Origin: Streptomyces sp. 2114.4
GTDB taxonomy: Bacteria > Actinomycetota > Actinomycetes > Streptomycetales > Streptomycetaceae
Direction: 5' to 3'
Length of the DNA: 64,000 bases
Assembly: GCF_900187385.1 (NCBI RefSeq)
Contig: NZ_FYEY01000001.1
Span: 7,130,001 to 7,194,000 of the forward strand
The translations under genes were made by a program, and so were the position numbers. This document shows, in pieces, positions 8,722 through 17,648 of the stretch. Under the pieces are notes generated by a model. The model did not search any database and was not told the origin of the DNA. It saw nothing but the letters and a program-made list of their open reading frames with translations. Numbering within the stretch: position 1 is the stretch's first letter; each line of letters opens with the position of its first letter.

Positions 8722-8801
8722 CTGCGTTCAACGGGCTGACGCCGCGGGCGGGCAAGCCCCCTCGGCCCGCCGGAGTTCCGGCGCCGACCGTGGCAGGCGC
8801 G

Positions 8802-8859
8802 CCCGAAACGGCGAAGGCCGCCCCCACCGCACGGTGGGGGCGGCCTTCGCCGTTTCGGG
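8802..8859. terminator. Perfect 27-bp stem bidirectional terminator
   Basis: Bases 8802-8828 and 8833-8859 are exact reverse complements around a 4-base GCAC loop. The element lies between the convergent phospholipase D and lysX genes, so it probably ends transcription from both sides. No U-tract follows. Confidence 0.85.
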
Positions 8860-8886
8860 ACGCAGCAAGCGGGCCCGCGGTTGCCG

Positions 8887-11800
8887 TCAGCGGCGCCGCA
8901 CCAGCGGGAACGGCAGCGTCTCGCGGATCGACAGCCCGGTGAGGAACATGACCAGCCGGTCCACGCCGATGCCCAGACCACCGGTCGGCGGCATCGCGTA
9001 CTCCAGGGCCTGCAGGAAGTCCTCGTCCAGCTCCATCGCCTCCACGTCACCGCCGGCCGCCAGCAGCGACTGGGCGGTGAGCCGCCGCCGCTGCTCCACC
9101 GGGTCGGTCAGCTCCGAGTAGGCGGTGCCCAGTTCGGTGCCGAACGCGACCAGGTCCCAGCGCTCGGCGAGCCGCGGGTCCCGGCGGTGCTGACGGGTCA
9201 GCGGCGAGACATCGGTGGGGAAGTCCTTGTAGAACGTCGGGAGCTCGGTCCGCTCCTCCACCAGCCGCTCGTACATCTCCAGCACGATGTCGCCCCGGCC
9301 CATCTCCGGCTTCACCGGCACCGACGAGGCAGCGCACAGCCGGCGCAGCGCCTCGGGGCCGGTGTCCGCGTCGACCTCCTCGCCGAGCGCTTCGGAGATC
9401 GCGCCGTAGACGGTCTTCACCGGCCAGATCCCCGAGATGTCGTGCTCGACCAGCCGGCCGCTCTCGTCCGCCTTGCGGGCGGTGGCGCTGCCGAACGCGG
9501 CGATGGCCGCGCCCTGGATCAGCTCCCGGGTCAGGTCGAGCATCACGTCGTAGTCGGCGAACGCCTGGTACGCCTCCAGCATCGTGAACTCGGGGTTGTG
9601 CTTGTAGGAGATGCCCTCGTTGCGGAAGGTCCGCCCCATCTCGAAGACCTTCTCCATACCGCCCACGCACAGCCGCTTGAGGTACAGCTCCGGCGCGATC
9701 CGCAGATACAGATCGAGGTCGTAGGCGTTGATGTGGGTCTGGAAGGGGCGGGCGTTGGCGCCGCCGTGGATCTGCTGCAGCATCGGCGTCTCGACCTCGA
9801 GGTAGCCGCGCTCGATCAGACCCTGGCGCAGTGCCTGTACGGCCGTGCTGCGCGCCCGTAGGTTGTCCCGCGAGTCCGGCGAGACGACCAGGTCCACATA
9901 CCGCTGGCGGACCTTGGCCTCCGGGTCGGTCAGCCCGCGCCGCTTGTCCGGCAGCGGCCGAAGGCACTTGGCCGTCAGCCGCCACCGGGTCACGAACACC
10001 GTCAGCTCACCGCGGTCGCTGGTGCCGACCTCGCCCTCGGCCTCGACATGGTCACCGAGGTCGATGTCCGCACCGAAGCGCTCCAGCAGCTCCTTGCCAC
10101 TGCCCTCCCGCGTCAGCGCGATCTGCAGATCACCCGACCAGTCCCGCAGCACCGCGAAGAGCACCCCACCGTGATCGCGGGTGAGCAGCACCCGCCCCGC
10201 GATGCTGACGGTCTTGCCGGTCCGTGCGCCCGGCGTCAGGTCCGGGTACTCGTCGCGGACCTGGCCCAGGGTGTGCGTACGCTCCACGCCCACCGGGTAC
10301 GGGTCGGTGCCGGCCTCCCGCAGCCGCTCCAGCTTCAGGTGGCGCACCCGCACCTGCTCGGGCAGCGCGGCCAGTTCCCGCTCGTGCAGCTCCTCCTCGG
10401 TGGCCGGTCCGGTCTGCACCAGCCCGAGCTCGTCCAGGGACGGCAGGCCCGCGGTGCTCGCCGGGGCCAGCACCCGCTTCTTGTGGCCCTTGCCCCACAG
10501 CTTGCCCAGGCTCGGCACGGCCACGAAGCCCTCGGCGATACCGGAGGCCAGACCGATCCGGGCCAGCGCACCGGCGTCCGCGTAGCACAGGAACCGCGGG
10601 TACCACTGCGGGTTGTACTTCGCGTTGGAACGGTAGAGGGCTTCCAGCTGCCACCACTTGGAGAAGAACAGCAGCAGCCGGCGCCAGAACTTCAGCACCG
10701 GACCGGCACCGATCCGGGCGCCCTCCTCGAAGGCGGACCGGAACACCGCGAAGTTCAGCGAGATCCGGCGCACGCCCATGGCACCGGCCTGGGCGCACAG
10801 CCGGGCCACCATGAACTCCATGACGCCGTTGGGTGCGGTGCGGTCCCGGCGCATGACGTCCAGCGAGATGCCGTCCTTGCCCCAGGGCACGAAGGACAGC
10901 AGCGCGATCATGTTGCCGTCCCCGTCGAACGCCTCGGCCAGCAGGCAGTCCCCGTCCTCCGGGTCGCCCAGCCGGTCCAGCGCCATCGAGAAGCCGCGCT
11001 CGGTCTCGGTGTCGCGCCAGGCATCCGCCCGGTGGATGACCTCCTGCATCTCCTCGTCGGTCAGCGCGGAGTGGCGCCGTACGCGGAAGGTCGCGCCGGT
11101 GCGCTCGACGCGGTTGACGGCCTGGCGGGTCACCCGCATCTCCCGGCCGTCGAGGTCGAAGTCCTTCACATGCAAGATCGCTTCGTCGCCGAGCTGCAGC
11201 GCCCCGAGGCCGCTGCGGGCGAACGCCTTGGCGCCGCTCTCGCTGGCCCCCATGACGGCGGGCTGCCAGCCGTACCGTCCGGCGACCTCCAGCCAGGCCT
11301 CGATGGCCTGCGGCCACGCCTCCCGGTCACCGACCGGGTCACCACTGGCCAGACAGACACCGGCCTCGACGCGGTAGGTGACGGCGGCCTTGCCGCTGCG
11401 GGAGAAGACCACGGCCTTGTCGCGGCGGGAGGCGAAGTAGCCGAGCGAGTCCTGGCTGCCGTAGCGGTCCAGCAGCGCCCGGATGCGGGCCTCCTCGTCA
11501 CCGTGCAGCGCGGCTTCCATGCGCTGCGAACGGAACAGGGTGGCGGCGGCGTTCAGCAGCGCCAGCGCCCCGAGCAGGCCGAGGACGGCGCTGGTCCAGT
11601 GCGGCGGATGGCCCTCGATCAGCCGGCCGCCGACGAGCCCGCCGCAGACGCGGTTGGCGGCCCACAGCAGCCGGTTGGCGCCGCCGGATTCCAGCGTGCC
11701 CGGGGCCAGCGAGACCAGTCCCCAGCCGATCAGCACCGCCGCGGCGAGCCCGCCGATCAGCACCAGGATCGCGCGCAGGAACGCGCCGCGCCGGGTGATC

Positions 11801-12204
11801 GCATAGAACTCGCGGTGCGAGACGAGCAGGAGCACCAGCGCACCGGCACACAGCACCAGGGAGAACGTGTACTCCCAGTACCTCTCGACCAGGAACAGCG
11901 CATCCGCGAGGGTGACCAGCACCATGTAGGTCACCACGAACCACAGCGCGACCTGTTTGCGGGCGGTCATCGCCGCGGCCAGCAGGAAGAGGAACACCGC
12001 ATACGCGAAGTTCGGCACCACCGGGATGGTGAGCGTGTCCAGCCAGTAGATCACCGGGTGGAATCCGCGCCGGAGGGGCCCGATCAGCGCCATCAGGGCA
12101 CAGAAGAGCCCCAACACGCTGAAGATGATGGCGAAGCCATTGGGGACGCGGCGCCGGAAGCGCTGCCACCCCGTGAGTTGATCCTGGTCCTGCACGGTGC
12201 TCAT
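8887..12204 (-). CDS. lysX: Bifunctional lysylphosphatidylglycerol synthase / lysyl-tRNA synthetase LysX
   Basis: 1105 residues, the usual size for the fused protein. Hydrophobic membrane segments occupy about the first 240 residues, followed by an MprF/DUF2156-type aminoacyl-transfer domain (about 270-570). An OB fold (about 660-740) and a class II lysyl-tRNA synthetase core follow, with motif 2 (F-R-N-E-G-I) near 855 and motif 3 (G-L-G-I-G-V-D-R-L) near 1074. The synthetase part charges tRNA-Lys and the membrane part moves lysine to phosphatidylglycerol, which lowers surface charge and resists cationic peptides. Whether this is the only lysyl-tRNA synthetase cannot be told here. The upstream 67 bases probably hold its promoter. 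Confidence 0.93.
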   Translation of the reverse strand: MSTVQDQDQLTGWQRFRRRVPNGFAIIFSVLGLFCALMALIGPLRRGFHPVIYWLDTLTIPVVPNFAYAVFLFLLAAAMTARKQVALWFVVTYMVLVTLADALFLVERYWEYTFSLVLCAGALVLLLVSHREFYAITRRGAFLRAILVLIGGLAAAVLIGWGLVSLAPGTLESGGANRLLWAANRVCGGLVGGRLIEGHPPHWTSAVLGLLGALALLNAAATLFRSQRMEAALHGDEEARIRALLDRYGSQDSLGYFASRRDKAVVFSRSGKAAVTYRVEAGVCLASGDPVGDREAWPQAIEAWLEVAGRYGWQPAVMGASESGAKAFARSGLGALQLGDEAILHVKDFDLDGREMRVTRQAVNRVERTGATFRVRRHSALTDEEMQEVIHRADAWRDTETERGFSMALDRLGDPEDGDCLLAEAFDGDGNMIALLSFVPWGKDGISLDVMRRDRTAPNGVMEFMVARLCAQAGAMGVRRISLNFAVFRSAFEEGARIGAGPVLKFWRRLLLFFSKWWQLEALYRSNAKYNPQWYPRFLCYADAGALARIGLASGIAEGFVAVPSLGKLWGKGHKKRVLAPASTAGLPSLDELGLVQTGPATEEELHERELAALPEQVRVRHLKLERLREAGTDPYPVGVERTHTLGQVRDEYPDLTPGARTGKTVSIAGRVLLTRDHGGVLFAVLRDWSGDLQIALTREGSGKELLERFGADIDLGDHVEAEGEVGTSDRGELTVFVTRWRLTAKCLRPLPDKRRGLTDPEAKVRQRYVDLVVSPDSRDNLRARSTAVQALRQGLIERGYLEVETPMLQQIHGGANARPFQTHINAYDLDLYLRIAPELYLKRLCVGGMEKVFEMGRTFRNEGISYKHNPEFTMLEAYQAFADYDVMLDLTRELIQGAAIAAFGSATARKADESGRLVEHDISGIWPVKTVYGAISEALGEEVDADTGPEALRRLCAASSVPVKPEMGRGDIVLEMYERLVEERTELPTFYKDFPTDVSPLTRQHRRDPRLAERWDLVAFGTELGTAYSELTDPVEQRRRLTAQSLLAAGGDVEAMELDEDFLQALEYAMPPTGGLGIGVDRLVMFLTGLSIRETLPFPLVRRR

Positions 12205-12271
12205 TCCGTCACATTAGGTTTGGAAAGGGTTCAGCTGTGCGCCGCGCGGCGCTGGTTCTCTGCCACGGGGA

Positions 12272-13129
12272 TCAGCCGTCATGCCAGTCTCCGATCCCGA
12301 TGGCCCTGTTGTCTTCCCCTCGTACGGAGGGTGCGGTGACCTCTATGGGGTCACTCCTGTGGACCTTGCCACAAACCGGCTCCATGTCCGAGTCGGTGCA
12401 ACTCCGGCCGATGGTGAACTTCAGGTCATAGTCGTGGACGAAGTAGCGGCCGCCCCCGGAGTCCACGCCGTCGAGAGCCGCCCGCAGCGTGACCTTGGTA
12501 CCCGGTTTCCAGGGCCGCGCGGGCCGCCAGTCCACCCGGTCGCCGCCGTCGCCGTCCGGTTCCCAGGCCCACGACCCGGTCATCCGGCTGTCGGTGGTGA
12601 CGCTGAGCCGCCGTTCGACCGCGGTCCGGTCGGCCACCGGGAAGTTGAAGAGGATCGTCAGGGGCCGGTCGGCGCCGGCCGCCGCGTCCGGCGAGCGGGG
12701 ATCGAGCATCAGGGTGTTGAGCCTGGCCGCGGTCGCGGTGGTCAGCGACTCCTTGGCCGCCCCGACGCCGCCCTGGGCGTTCCTGGTCCGGGCGACGACG
12801 GAGTACTTGGTGCCCGGCGCGGTCTTCGCCCTGGACGTCCAGCTGGTCCCGCCGCGGGCGAGTCCGCCGGGCAGCCGCCGTCCGCTGGGGTCGGTGACGG
12901 ACACCTCGGTCAGGACGCCGCCCTGAGCCGTCACCTGGAGACGGTCGCCTGCCTGCACGGTCCTGGCCCCGCCCGCCGCGCCCAGCGTCACCTGCACCGG
13001 ATCGCCCTGCGGGGCCGCCTCCCGGCCGGCCCCGCACCCGGTGAGCGTGCCCATGGCGATCACCGGGGCCAGCGCGAGTGCGACACGCCGCGGCCCGGAG
13101 GGCCGGCGTCGGCAGGGGGGCTGGCTCAT
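12272..13129 (-). CDS. L,D-transpeptidase-like lipoprotein lacking the catalytic domain
   Basis: 285 residues with a lipoprotein signal (lipobox L-T-G-C near 28-31) and two Ig-like modules as in the N-terminal half of actinobacterial L,D-transpeptidases, ending with the diagnostic S-G-G-G-R-Y-F-V-H-D-Y-D-L-K-F-T-I-G-R. In the family the YkuD catalytic domain with SHGCxR follows directly. Here only about 42 unrelated residues remain before the stop, and none of the three frames of this strand continues the domain up to lysX. It is either a truncated remnant or an exported binding protein that keeps only the Ig modules. An upstream GGAAG supports the ATG. Confidence 0.65.
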   Translation of the reverse strand: MSQPPCRRRPSGPRRVALALAPVIAMGTLTGCGAGREAAPQGDPVQVTLGAAGGARTVQAGDRLQVTAQGGVLTEVSVTDPSGRRLPGGLARGGTSWTSRAKTAPGTKYSVVARTRNAQGGVGAAKESLTTATAARLNTLMLDPRSPDAAAGADRPLTILFNFPVADRTAVERRLSVTTDSRMTGSWAWEPDGDGGDRVDWRPARPWKPGTKVTLRAALDGVDSGGGRYFVHDYDLKFTIGRSCTDSDMEPVCGKVHRSDPIEVTAPSVRGEDNRAIGIGDWHDG

Positions 13130-13549
13130 GTCGGGGGCTTCCGTCTGCGGTGCGGGGAGGGCGGCGGGTGGTGCGGGGAAGGGCAGGGGTGTGGGTGAGG
13201 GCGGCGTTGTCGGCCGCTAAGACGAGGGATCGCCACCCTTCGTTGCAGGGAGTGATGTGATCCACGGCACAGTGGCCGGCGGGGTGTGGGGAGTGCGGGG
13301 GTGGCGGGTCGATGTCAGGGGCTTGCGGTGATATGGGCGATTGACTCCATACGCGCCGGTCGCTGCCGGCCTCGCCCTGCGGCTGTTGCCTGCCCGCCGC
13401 ACCCCGTGCGCACCTGCCCGGCGCCCCGCAGTGACCCGCAGTGATCACCTGATCGGAGCACCCGGAGGAGAACCTGACATACCCCGAAATACGCCAAACT
13501 GGCCACCCCTTGCTGCCCGTTCGGGCGGCGGTTGAGGAGGTGTGCGTCC
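13130..13549. other. Divergent intergenic region
   Basis: 420 bases between the leftward L,D-transpeptidase-like gene and the rightward small membrane protein gene. Open frames here lack ribosome binding sites and recognisable products. The stretch must carry both promoters; TTGACT near 13339 is a possible -35 element, but no matching -10 is clear. Confidence 0.4.
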
Positions 13550-13744
13550 ATGGCCATTTCCATCTCGGTCGTACTGCTGCTGGTCGTCCTGACCGTGATC
13601 TTCCTGCGCAGCGGCAAGCTCAAGATCTCGCACGCCCTGGTGTGCGCGCTGCTCGGCTTCTACCTGGCGAACAGCAGCCTCGCGCCGGACATCCACCAGG
13701 GGCTCTCCGGCGCCGCGGATGTGGTGAGCAGCGTGCGTCCGTGA
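13550..13744 (+). CDS. Small conserved membrane protein
   Basis: 64 residues from the ATG, chosen because GAGGAGG lies just upstream; an in-frame start at 13532 is less likely. Two hydrophobic segments (about 3-19 and 27-44) flank a basic turn R-S-G-K-L-K, and the end reads S-A-A-D-V-V-S-S-V-R-P after G-L. I recall small Streptomyces proteins with this A-x-x-C-x-L-L-G-F pattern, several per genome, but no function for them. It stands alone between divergent and convergent neighbours. Confidence 0.7.
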   Translation: MAISISVVLLLVVLTVIFLRSGKLKISHALVCALLGFYLANSSLAPDIHQGLSGAADVVSSVRP

Positions 13745-13812
13745 CGGTGGCGGTCCCGCGACTGTGACGGTGGCGGTCAGGCGACTGGCGTCGCCGGTGG
13801 CCGCCCGGACCC

Positions 13813-15048
13813 TCACCCGGCGGAGAACACTCCGATCGCGTTGGGCACCGGCCGCTCCGCCCCGCCCGACGGATGGTTGCGGACCGTGGCCCCGTACCTG
13901 TCGCCGGTGACCAGCGTCGACGACCCGCCCCCGTCCAGGTCCATCGCGTCCCGCGCGCCCAGCTCCACCATCAGGTCCGCCAGTTCGCGCACCGTCAGAC
14001 CGGTCTGGCCGGGGGCCCCGTCCAGCGCCATGAGATAGAGCAGCCGCCCGCCATCCCCGGTCCCCGCGGAGGTACGCACCGCCACCGCGACCGTGTCCAG
14101 CCCGGCCACCGGCGCGTCGTCCCGCACGATCGGGAAGCCGCCCACCGCGAACCGCAGGGGGACGGGCCCCCGGCCGACGAGGCGGGAGGTGAGCTGCACC
14201 GGCTCGCCGACCTCCAGGGCGCGCAGCCGCCGCGCCCCTTCCTCCCGGCCCACCAGCACCACACTGCCCCCGGGCACCCCGCCGCTGCCCGGGACGTCCT
14301 CCACCGCCGTCACCCGGCCGTGCCGGACGGTCACCTCCGTGGTGTCCCTGCTGCACGGCGCCGCCCGGTTGGTGTCCGTGCCGCAGGTGGCGCGCATCCG
14401 GGACACCGTGCCCCACCGCGGGGTGTAGGCGCCGATGCCGCCGACGGGGAGTGCGTACTGGTTCAGGCCGCGCAGCGGCAGCGTCCCCCCGGCGGTCAGC
14501 ACCGCGCCGCGCAGGGTGAGCCGGTCCAGCCGGGCCCGGTGGTCGTAGCCGACGCCGATGACGTCCTCGGTGGTCGCGCCCGGCGGCATGACCGGCCCGA
14601 ACCGCTGGCCGTCGGGCACCGCCCCCTTCAGCTGCCGCCCCGCGGCCACCGCCGGGCCGACCGAGGCGCCGGTCGCCGGCACGCCCGGGTGCTGGGTCTC
14701 GGTGATGTTGAAGAAGTCGCCGTTGACGGCCCCCACCGCGCCGCGCTCGGCCGCCAGCAGGGACACCGGCGACCGCGCGCCGACCGCCCCCGGGTACAGC
14801 AGATCGACCGACACCCGCGGCTCGGCCAGATCGACCGTCAGCAGATGCCCGTGCACGATGCCGCGCGGCACCGTCATCCGGAATTCGCCGTAGGCCACAC
14901 CGGGTGCCACCAGCCGGGCGGAAGAGCGGTGCAGCGCACTGTCCGCGGCGGTGGCCGGTGCCCCGCCCGCCATCCCTCCGCCGGCCAGCACCCCCCACGC
15001 CACCAGCACCGTCAGCACCCCGTGCACTCGACCGAATCGCCGCTTCAC
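13813..15048 (-). CDS. Secreted phosphodiester glycosidase (NAGPA-domain) protein
   Basis: 411 residues with a signal peptide (basic MKRRFGR, hydrophobic core, cleavage near A-T-A-A). The NAGPA signatures are present: V-N-G-D-F-F at about 108-113 and D-L-D-G-G-G-S-S-T at 370-378, with V-G-G-F-P-I-V between them. Family members remove N-acetylglucosamine from phosphodiester-linked sugars, and bacterial ones are linked to exopolysaccharide or wall glycopolymers. The substrate here is unknown. It is monocistronic, between the small membrane protein gene (convergent) and the amidase gene. Confidence 0.85.
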   Translation of the reverse strand: MKRRFGRVHGVLTVLVAWGVLAGGGMAGGAPATAADSALHRSSARLVAPGVAYGEFRMTVPRGIVHGHLLTVDLAEPRVSVDLLYPGAVGARSPVSLLAAERGAVGAVNGDFFNITETQHPGVPATGASVGPAVAAGRQLKGAVPDGQRFGPVMPPGATTEDVIGVGYDHRARLDRLTLRGAVLTAGGTLPLRGLNQYALPVGGIGAYTPRWGTVSRMRATCGTDTNRAAPCSRDTTEVTVRHGRVTAVEDVPGSGGVPGGSVVLVGREEGARRLRALEVGEPVQLTSRLVGRGPVPLRFAVGGFPIVRDDAPVAGLDTVAVAVRTSAGTGDGGRLLYLMALDGAPGQTGLTVRELADLMVELGARDAMDLDGGGSSTLVTGDRYGATVRNHPSGGAERPVPNAIGVFSAG

Positions 15049-15220
15049 GATCCCCCCTGACGTCGTGCCAACTGTCCCAGGTGCCGGAGACGTTCACTAT
15101 GACCCGGAGATGTCATCAATGCGTAGACCCGCACCACGGCCGTCGTGTCGCCGACGCCGTCGCCGCCGGGGGCCGCGCCGATCCGGACACCCCCGGAGGG
15201 CGTGCCACGGCGCGCCCGCG

Positions 15221-15859
15221 TCATCCGACGCCCCGCCAGGAGGCCTCGTTGACCAGCATCAGATAGCGCGCCCAGTCCCAGAACTCGCCCGGGTCGGTGT
15301 GGTCGGTGCCCGGCACCTCGACGTGGCCGATGATGTGCTCGCGGTCCTTGGGGATCCGGTAGCGGTCACAAATGGCGGCGGTGAGCCGGGCGGACTGCTC
15401 GTAGAGCGGGTCGGTGAACCACGTCGGGTCGTCGATCCAGCCCTCGTGCTCGATGCCGATGCTGCGGGTGTTGTAGTCCCAGTTCCCGGCGTGCCAGGCG
15501 ACGTCCCGCTCCCTGACGCACTGGGCGATCTTGCCGTCGGCGGACCGTACGAGATAGTGCGCGGCCGCCTTGTGCCGGGGGTCTTTGAACAGCTTGAGGG
15601 TGTTCTTGTAGGTCTCCTGGGTCACATGCACCACGACCATCTCGACGGGGTACTTCGTCGGGCGCTTGGCCGCGGTGAAGTTGGCCGGGCTGGCCGGAAC
15701 CCACCGGTGCGGGGGGTAGGCGCCGCCGCCCGGAGTCGGCCGGTGCGCGGCGGCCCCGGCCCCGGACGCGGTGAAGGGAACGAGCGCGGCGGATGCGGCG
15801 AGCGCGGCCGCACCGGTGAGCAGGCGACGGCGGTCCGGGCAGCGGTGGTCGGGCTCCAT
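15221..15859 (-). CDS. Tat-exported N-acetylmuramoyl-L-alanine amidase (Amidase_2)
   Basis: 212 residues from the ATG preceded by AGGAG at 6 bases; a longer upstream frame lacks such a site. Residues 10-36 form a twin-arginine signal (D-R-R-R-L-L-T-G then Ala-rich). The amidase_2 fold shows zinc ligands by family position: H78 in V-V-V-H-V-T, H179 in I-I-G-H-V-E, and D189 in T-D-P-G. The enzyme cleaves the bond between N-acetylmuramic acid and the stem peptide, either in wall turnover or on released fragments. It is monocistronic; an inverted repeat CACAC-CTGCG-GTGTG lies just upstream near 15907-15921. Confidence 0.9.
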   Translation of the reverse strand: MEPDHRCPDRRRLLTGAAALAASAALVPFTASGAGAAAHRPTPGGGAYPPHRWVPASPANFTAAKRPTKYPVEMVVVHVTQETYKNTLKLFKDPRHKAAAHYLVRSADGKIAQCVRERDVAWHAGNWDYNTRSIGIEHEGWIDDPTWFTDPLYEQSARLTAAICDRYRIPKDREHIIGHVEVPGTDHTDPGEFWDWARYLMLVNEASWRGVG

Positions 15860-16036
15860 GTGAACTCCTGACAGGGACCGTGGGGGGCATGGTCGCGTAC
15901 ATGTCACACACCTGCGGTGTGTTCATGATGCGCAACAGGGCACGCCCTGCCAAGGGAATGGCCGCTTCGCCAATGGCTCGACCAAAGGCAGCAACGGCGC
16001 AGGTCAGGAGAGCGGAGATACCTGATCGGACGTCAC

Positions 16037-16087
16037 CCGGGTGCCACGCCCGCGGCCCTGGCGGCCGCTCGTGGACGTGGCACCCGG
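16037..16087. terminator. Terminator downstream of the encapsulin genes
   Basis: CCGGGTGCCACG (16037-16048) and CGTGGCACCCGG (16076-16087) are perfect 12-bp arms around a 27-base GC-rich loop, 16 bases past the stop of the leftward encapsulin gene. Confidence 0.7.
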
Positions 16088-16103
16088 ACCGGGACCGGGC
16101 CGG

Positions 16104-17519
16104 TCAGTGGCCGATTTCCACGTCCTCCAGGATGCCCAGTGCGTCCGGCACCAGCACCGCCGCCGAATAGTAGGCGCTGACCAGGTAATTGATGACGGCC
16201 TGGTCATTGATCCCCATGAAGCGCACCGACAGGCCGGGCCGGTACTCGTCCGGGATGCCGGTCTGGTGCAGCCCCACCACGCCCTGGTTCTCCTCGCCGA
16301 CCCGCAGCGCCAGAATCGAGCTGGTCTGGTCCGGGGTGATGGGGATCTTGTTGCAGGGCAGCAGCGGGATGCCCCGCCAGGCGCGGACCGCCGTGCCCTC
16401 GCACTCCGCGGTGGTGGGGTAGATCCCCCGGGCGTTCCACTCCCGCCCGATAGCCGCGATGGTGCGCGGATGCGCCAGCAGGAACTGCGTCTTACGGCGC
16501 CGGGAGATCAGCTCGTCCAGGTCATCGGGGGCCGGCGGTCCGCTGCGGGTGTGGAGGCGCTGCTTGAGGTCGGCGTTGTGCAGCAGCCCGAACTCGGGGT
16601 TGTTGATCAGCTCGTGTTCCTGGCGCTCGCGCAGCGCCTCCACGGTCAGCCGCAGCTGCTGGTCCAGCTGGTTCATCGGGTCGTTGTAGAGGTCGGCGAC
16701 CCGCGAGTGGATCTTCAACACGGTCTGGGCCACGCTGAGTTCGTACTCCCGCGGCGCCAGGTCGTAGTCGACGAAGGTACCCGGCAGGGCCGGCTCGCCG
16801 ACATGGCCCGCGGCCAGCTCGATGGCCGCCTCACCGTGCTTGTTCTGCGCGGGGACCAGCGCCTCGCGGAACTCCTCCAGATGGCTGCGCAGCGACGGTG
16901 ACCGGCCCAGCACCTCTTCGAGGTCGCTGCGGTAGAGGGTCAGCGCGGTCACCCGGGTCACCGCCCGCACGGAGTGCTCCCACTCCGCGTCCGGCGTCAG
17001 CAGCGCCGCGGCGCCGAGGGCGTCACCGTCGGCCAGCACCCCCAGGACCGTCTCGTCGCCGTACTTGCCGGCGCCGATACGGTCGAGCTTGCCGTGGGCG
17101 ATCAGGATGACCCGGTCCGTGGGCGCGCCGCTCCGGGCCAGCACCTCACCGGGGGCGAACTCCCGCTGGACGAAGCGGTCCGCCAGCGAGTGAAGCGTCG
17201 CGGCGTCGGTGTACCCGCGCAGTGGCGCCAGCTCCCTCAACTCCGCCGGGATCACCCGGACTTCGGAGCCGGTCGAGGTGAATTCCACCCGGCCGTCACC
17301 GAGGGTGTGGGTCAGGCGGCGGTTGACGCGGTACGTACCGCCCGAGACCTGCGTCCAGGGCAGGATCCGCAGCAGCCAGCGGGAGGAGATCCCCTGCATC
17401 TGCGGCACGGTCTTGGTCGTGGTCGCCAGCTTGCGGGCGGCCGCGGTGTCCAGGCTGGACCGGCTCTGCTCGACCGGGGACTGCTGCGGGCCGGACGTCG
17501 GATCCACCGATGTGGTCAT
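16104..17519 (-). CDS. Family 2B encapsulin shell protein (copy 1, cNMP-binding-type insertion)
   Basis: 471 residues. The N-terminal arm (A-T-T-T-K-T-V-P-Q-M-Q-G-I) and the blocks GTFVDYDLAPREYELSVAQT, YNDPMNQLDQQLRL and the C-terminal SAYYSAAVLVPDALG are those of HK97-fold family 2 encapsulins; the cNMP-binding-like insertion at about 90-230 marks subtype 2B. Such proteins self-assemble into icosahedral protein compartments in the cytosol. The insertion lacks the usual phosphate-binding cassette of cAMP receptors (it reads G-D-A-L-G-A-A-A-L-L), so nucleotide binding is doubtful. It follows copy 2 by 129 bases on the same strand. No cargo enzyme is next to it. Confidence 0.88.
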   Translation of the reverse strand: MTTSVDPTSGPQQSPVEQSRSSLDTAAARKLATTTKTVPQMQGISSRWLLRILPWTQVSGGTYRVNRRLTHTLGDGRVEFTSTGSEVRVIPAELRELAPLRGYTDAATLHSLADRFVQREFAPGEVLARSGAPTDRVILIAHGKLDRIGAGKYGDETVLGVLADGDALGAAALLTPDAEWEHSVRAVTRVTALTLYRSDLEEVLGRSPSLRSHLEEFREALVPAQNKHGEAAIELAAGHVGEPALPGTFVDYDLAPREYELSVAQTVLKIHSRVADLYNDPMNQLDQQLRLTVEALRERQEHELINNPEFGLLHNADLKQRLHTRSGPPAPDDLDELISRRRKTQFLLAHPRTIAAIGREWNARGIYPTTAECEGTAVRAWRGIPLLPCNKIPITPDQTSSILALRVGEENQGVVGLHQTGIPDEYRPGLSVRFMGINDQAVINYLVSAYYSAAVLVPDALGILEDVEIGH

Positions 17520-17648
17520 GGAGAAGGCTCACCTGTTCTTGTCGGTGCGTGCTGTGCTGTGCGTGCGGGGCCTGCATCTGTGTACGGCCGGCGCGGCAGG
17601 GCGGGGACCGGGCCGCTCCCGAGCGCGCCGTGCCCTTCCGCGGGCCGG

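Noticed and set aside
8722..8886. The 27-bp stem considered as a transposable-element end or tRNA-like structure
   Set aside because: No transposase or second copy in the window and no cloverleaf; position between convergent genes fits a terminator.
10048..12339. 763-codon rightward frame opposite lysX
   Set aside because: It is an antisense shadow rich in His/Gln/Arg repeats; LysX is complete on the other strand.
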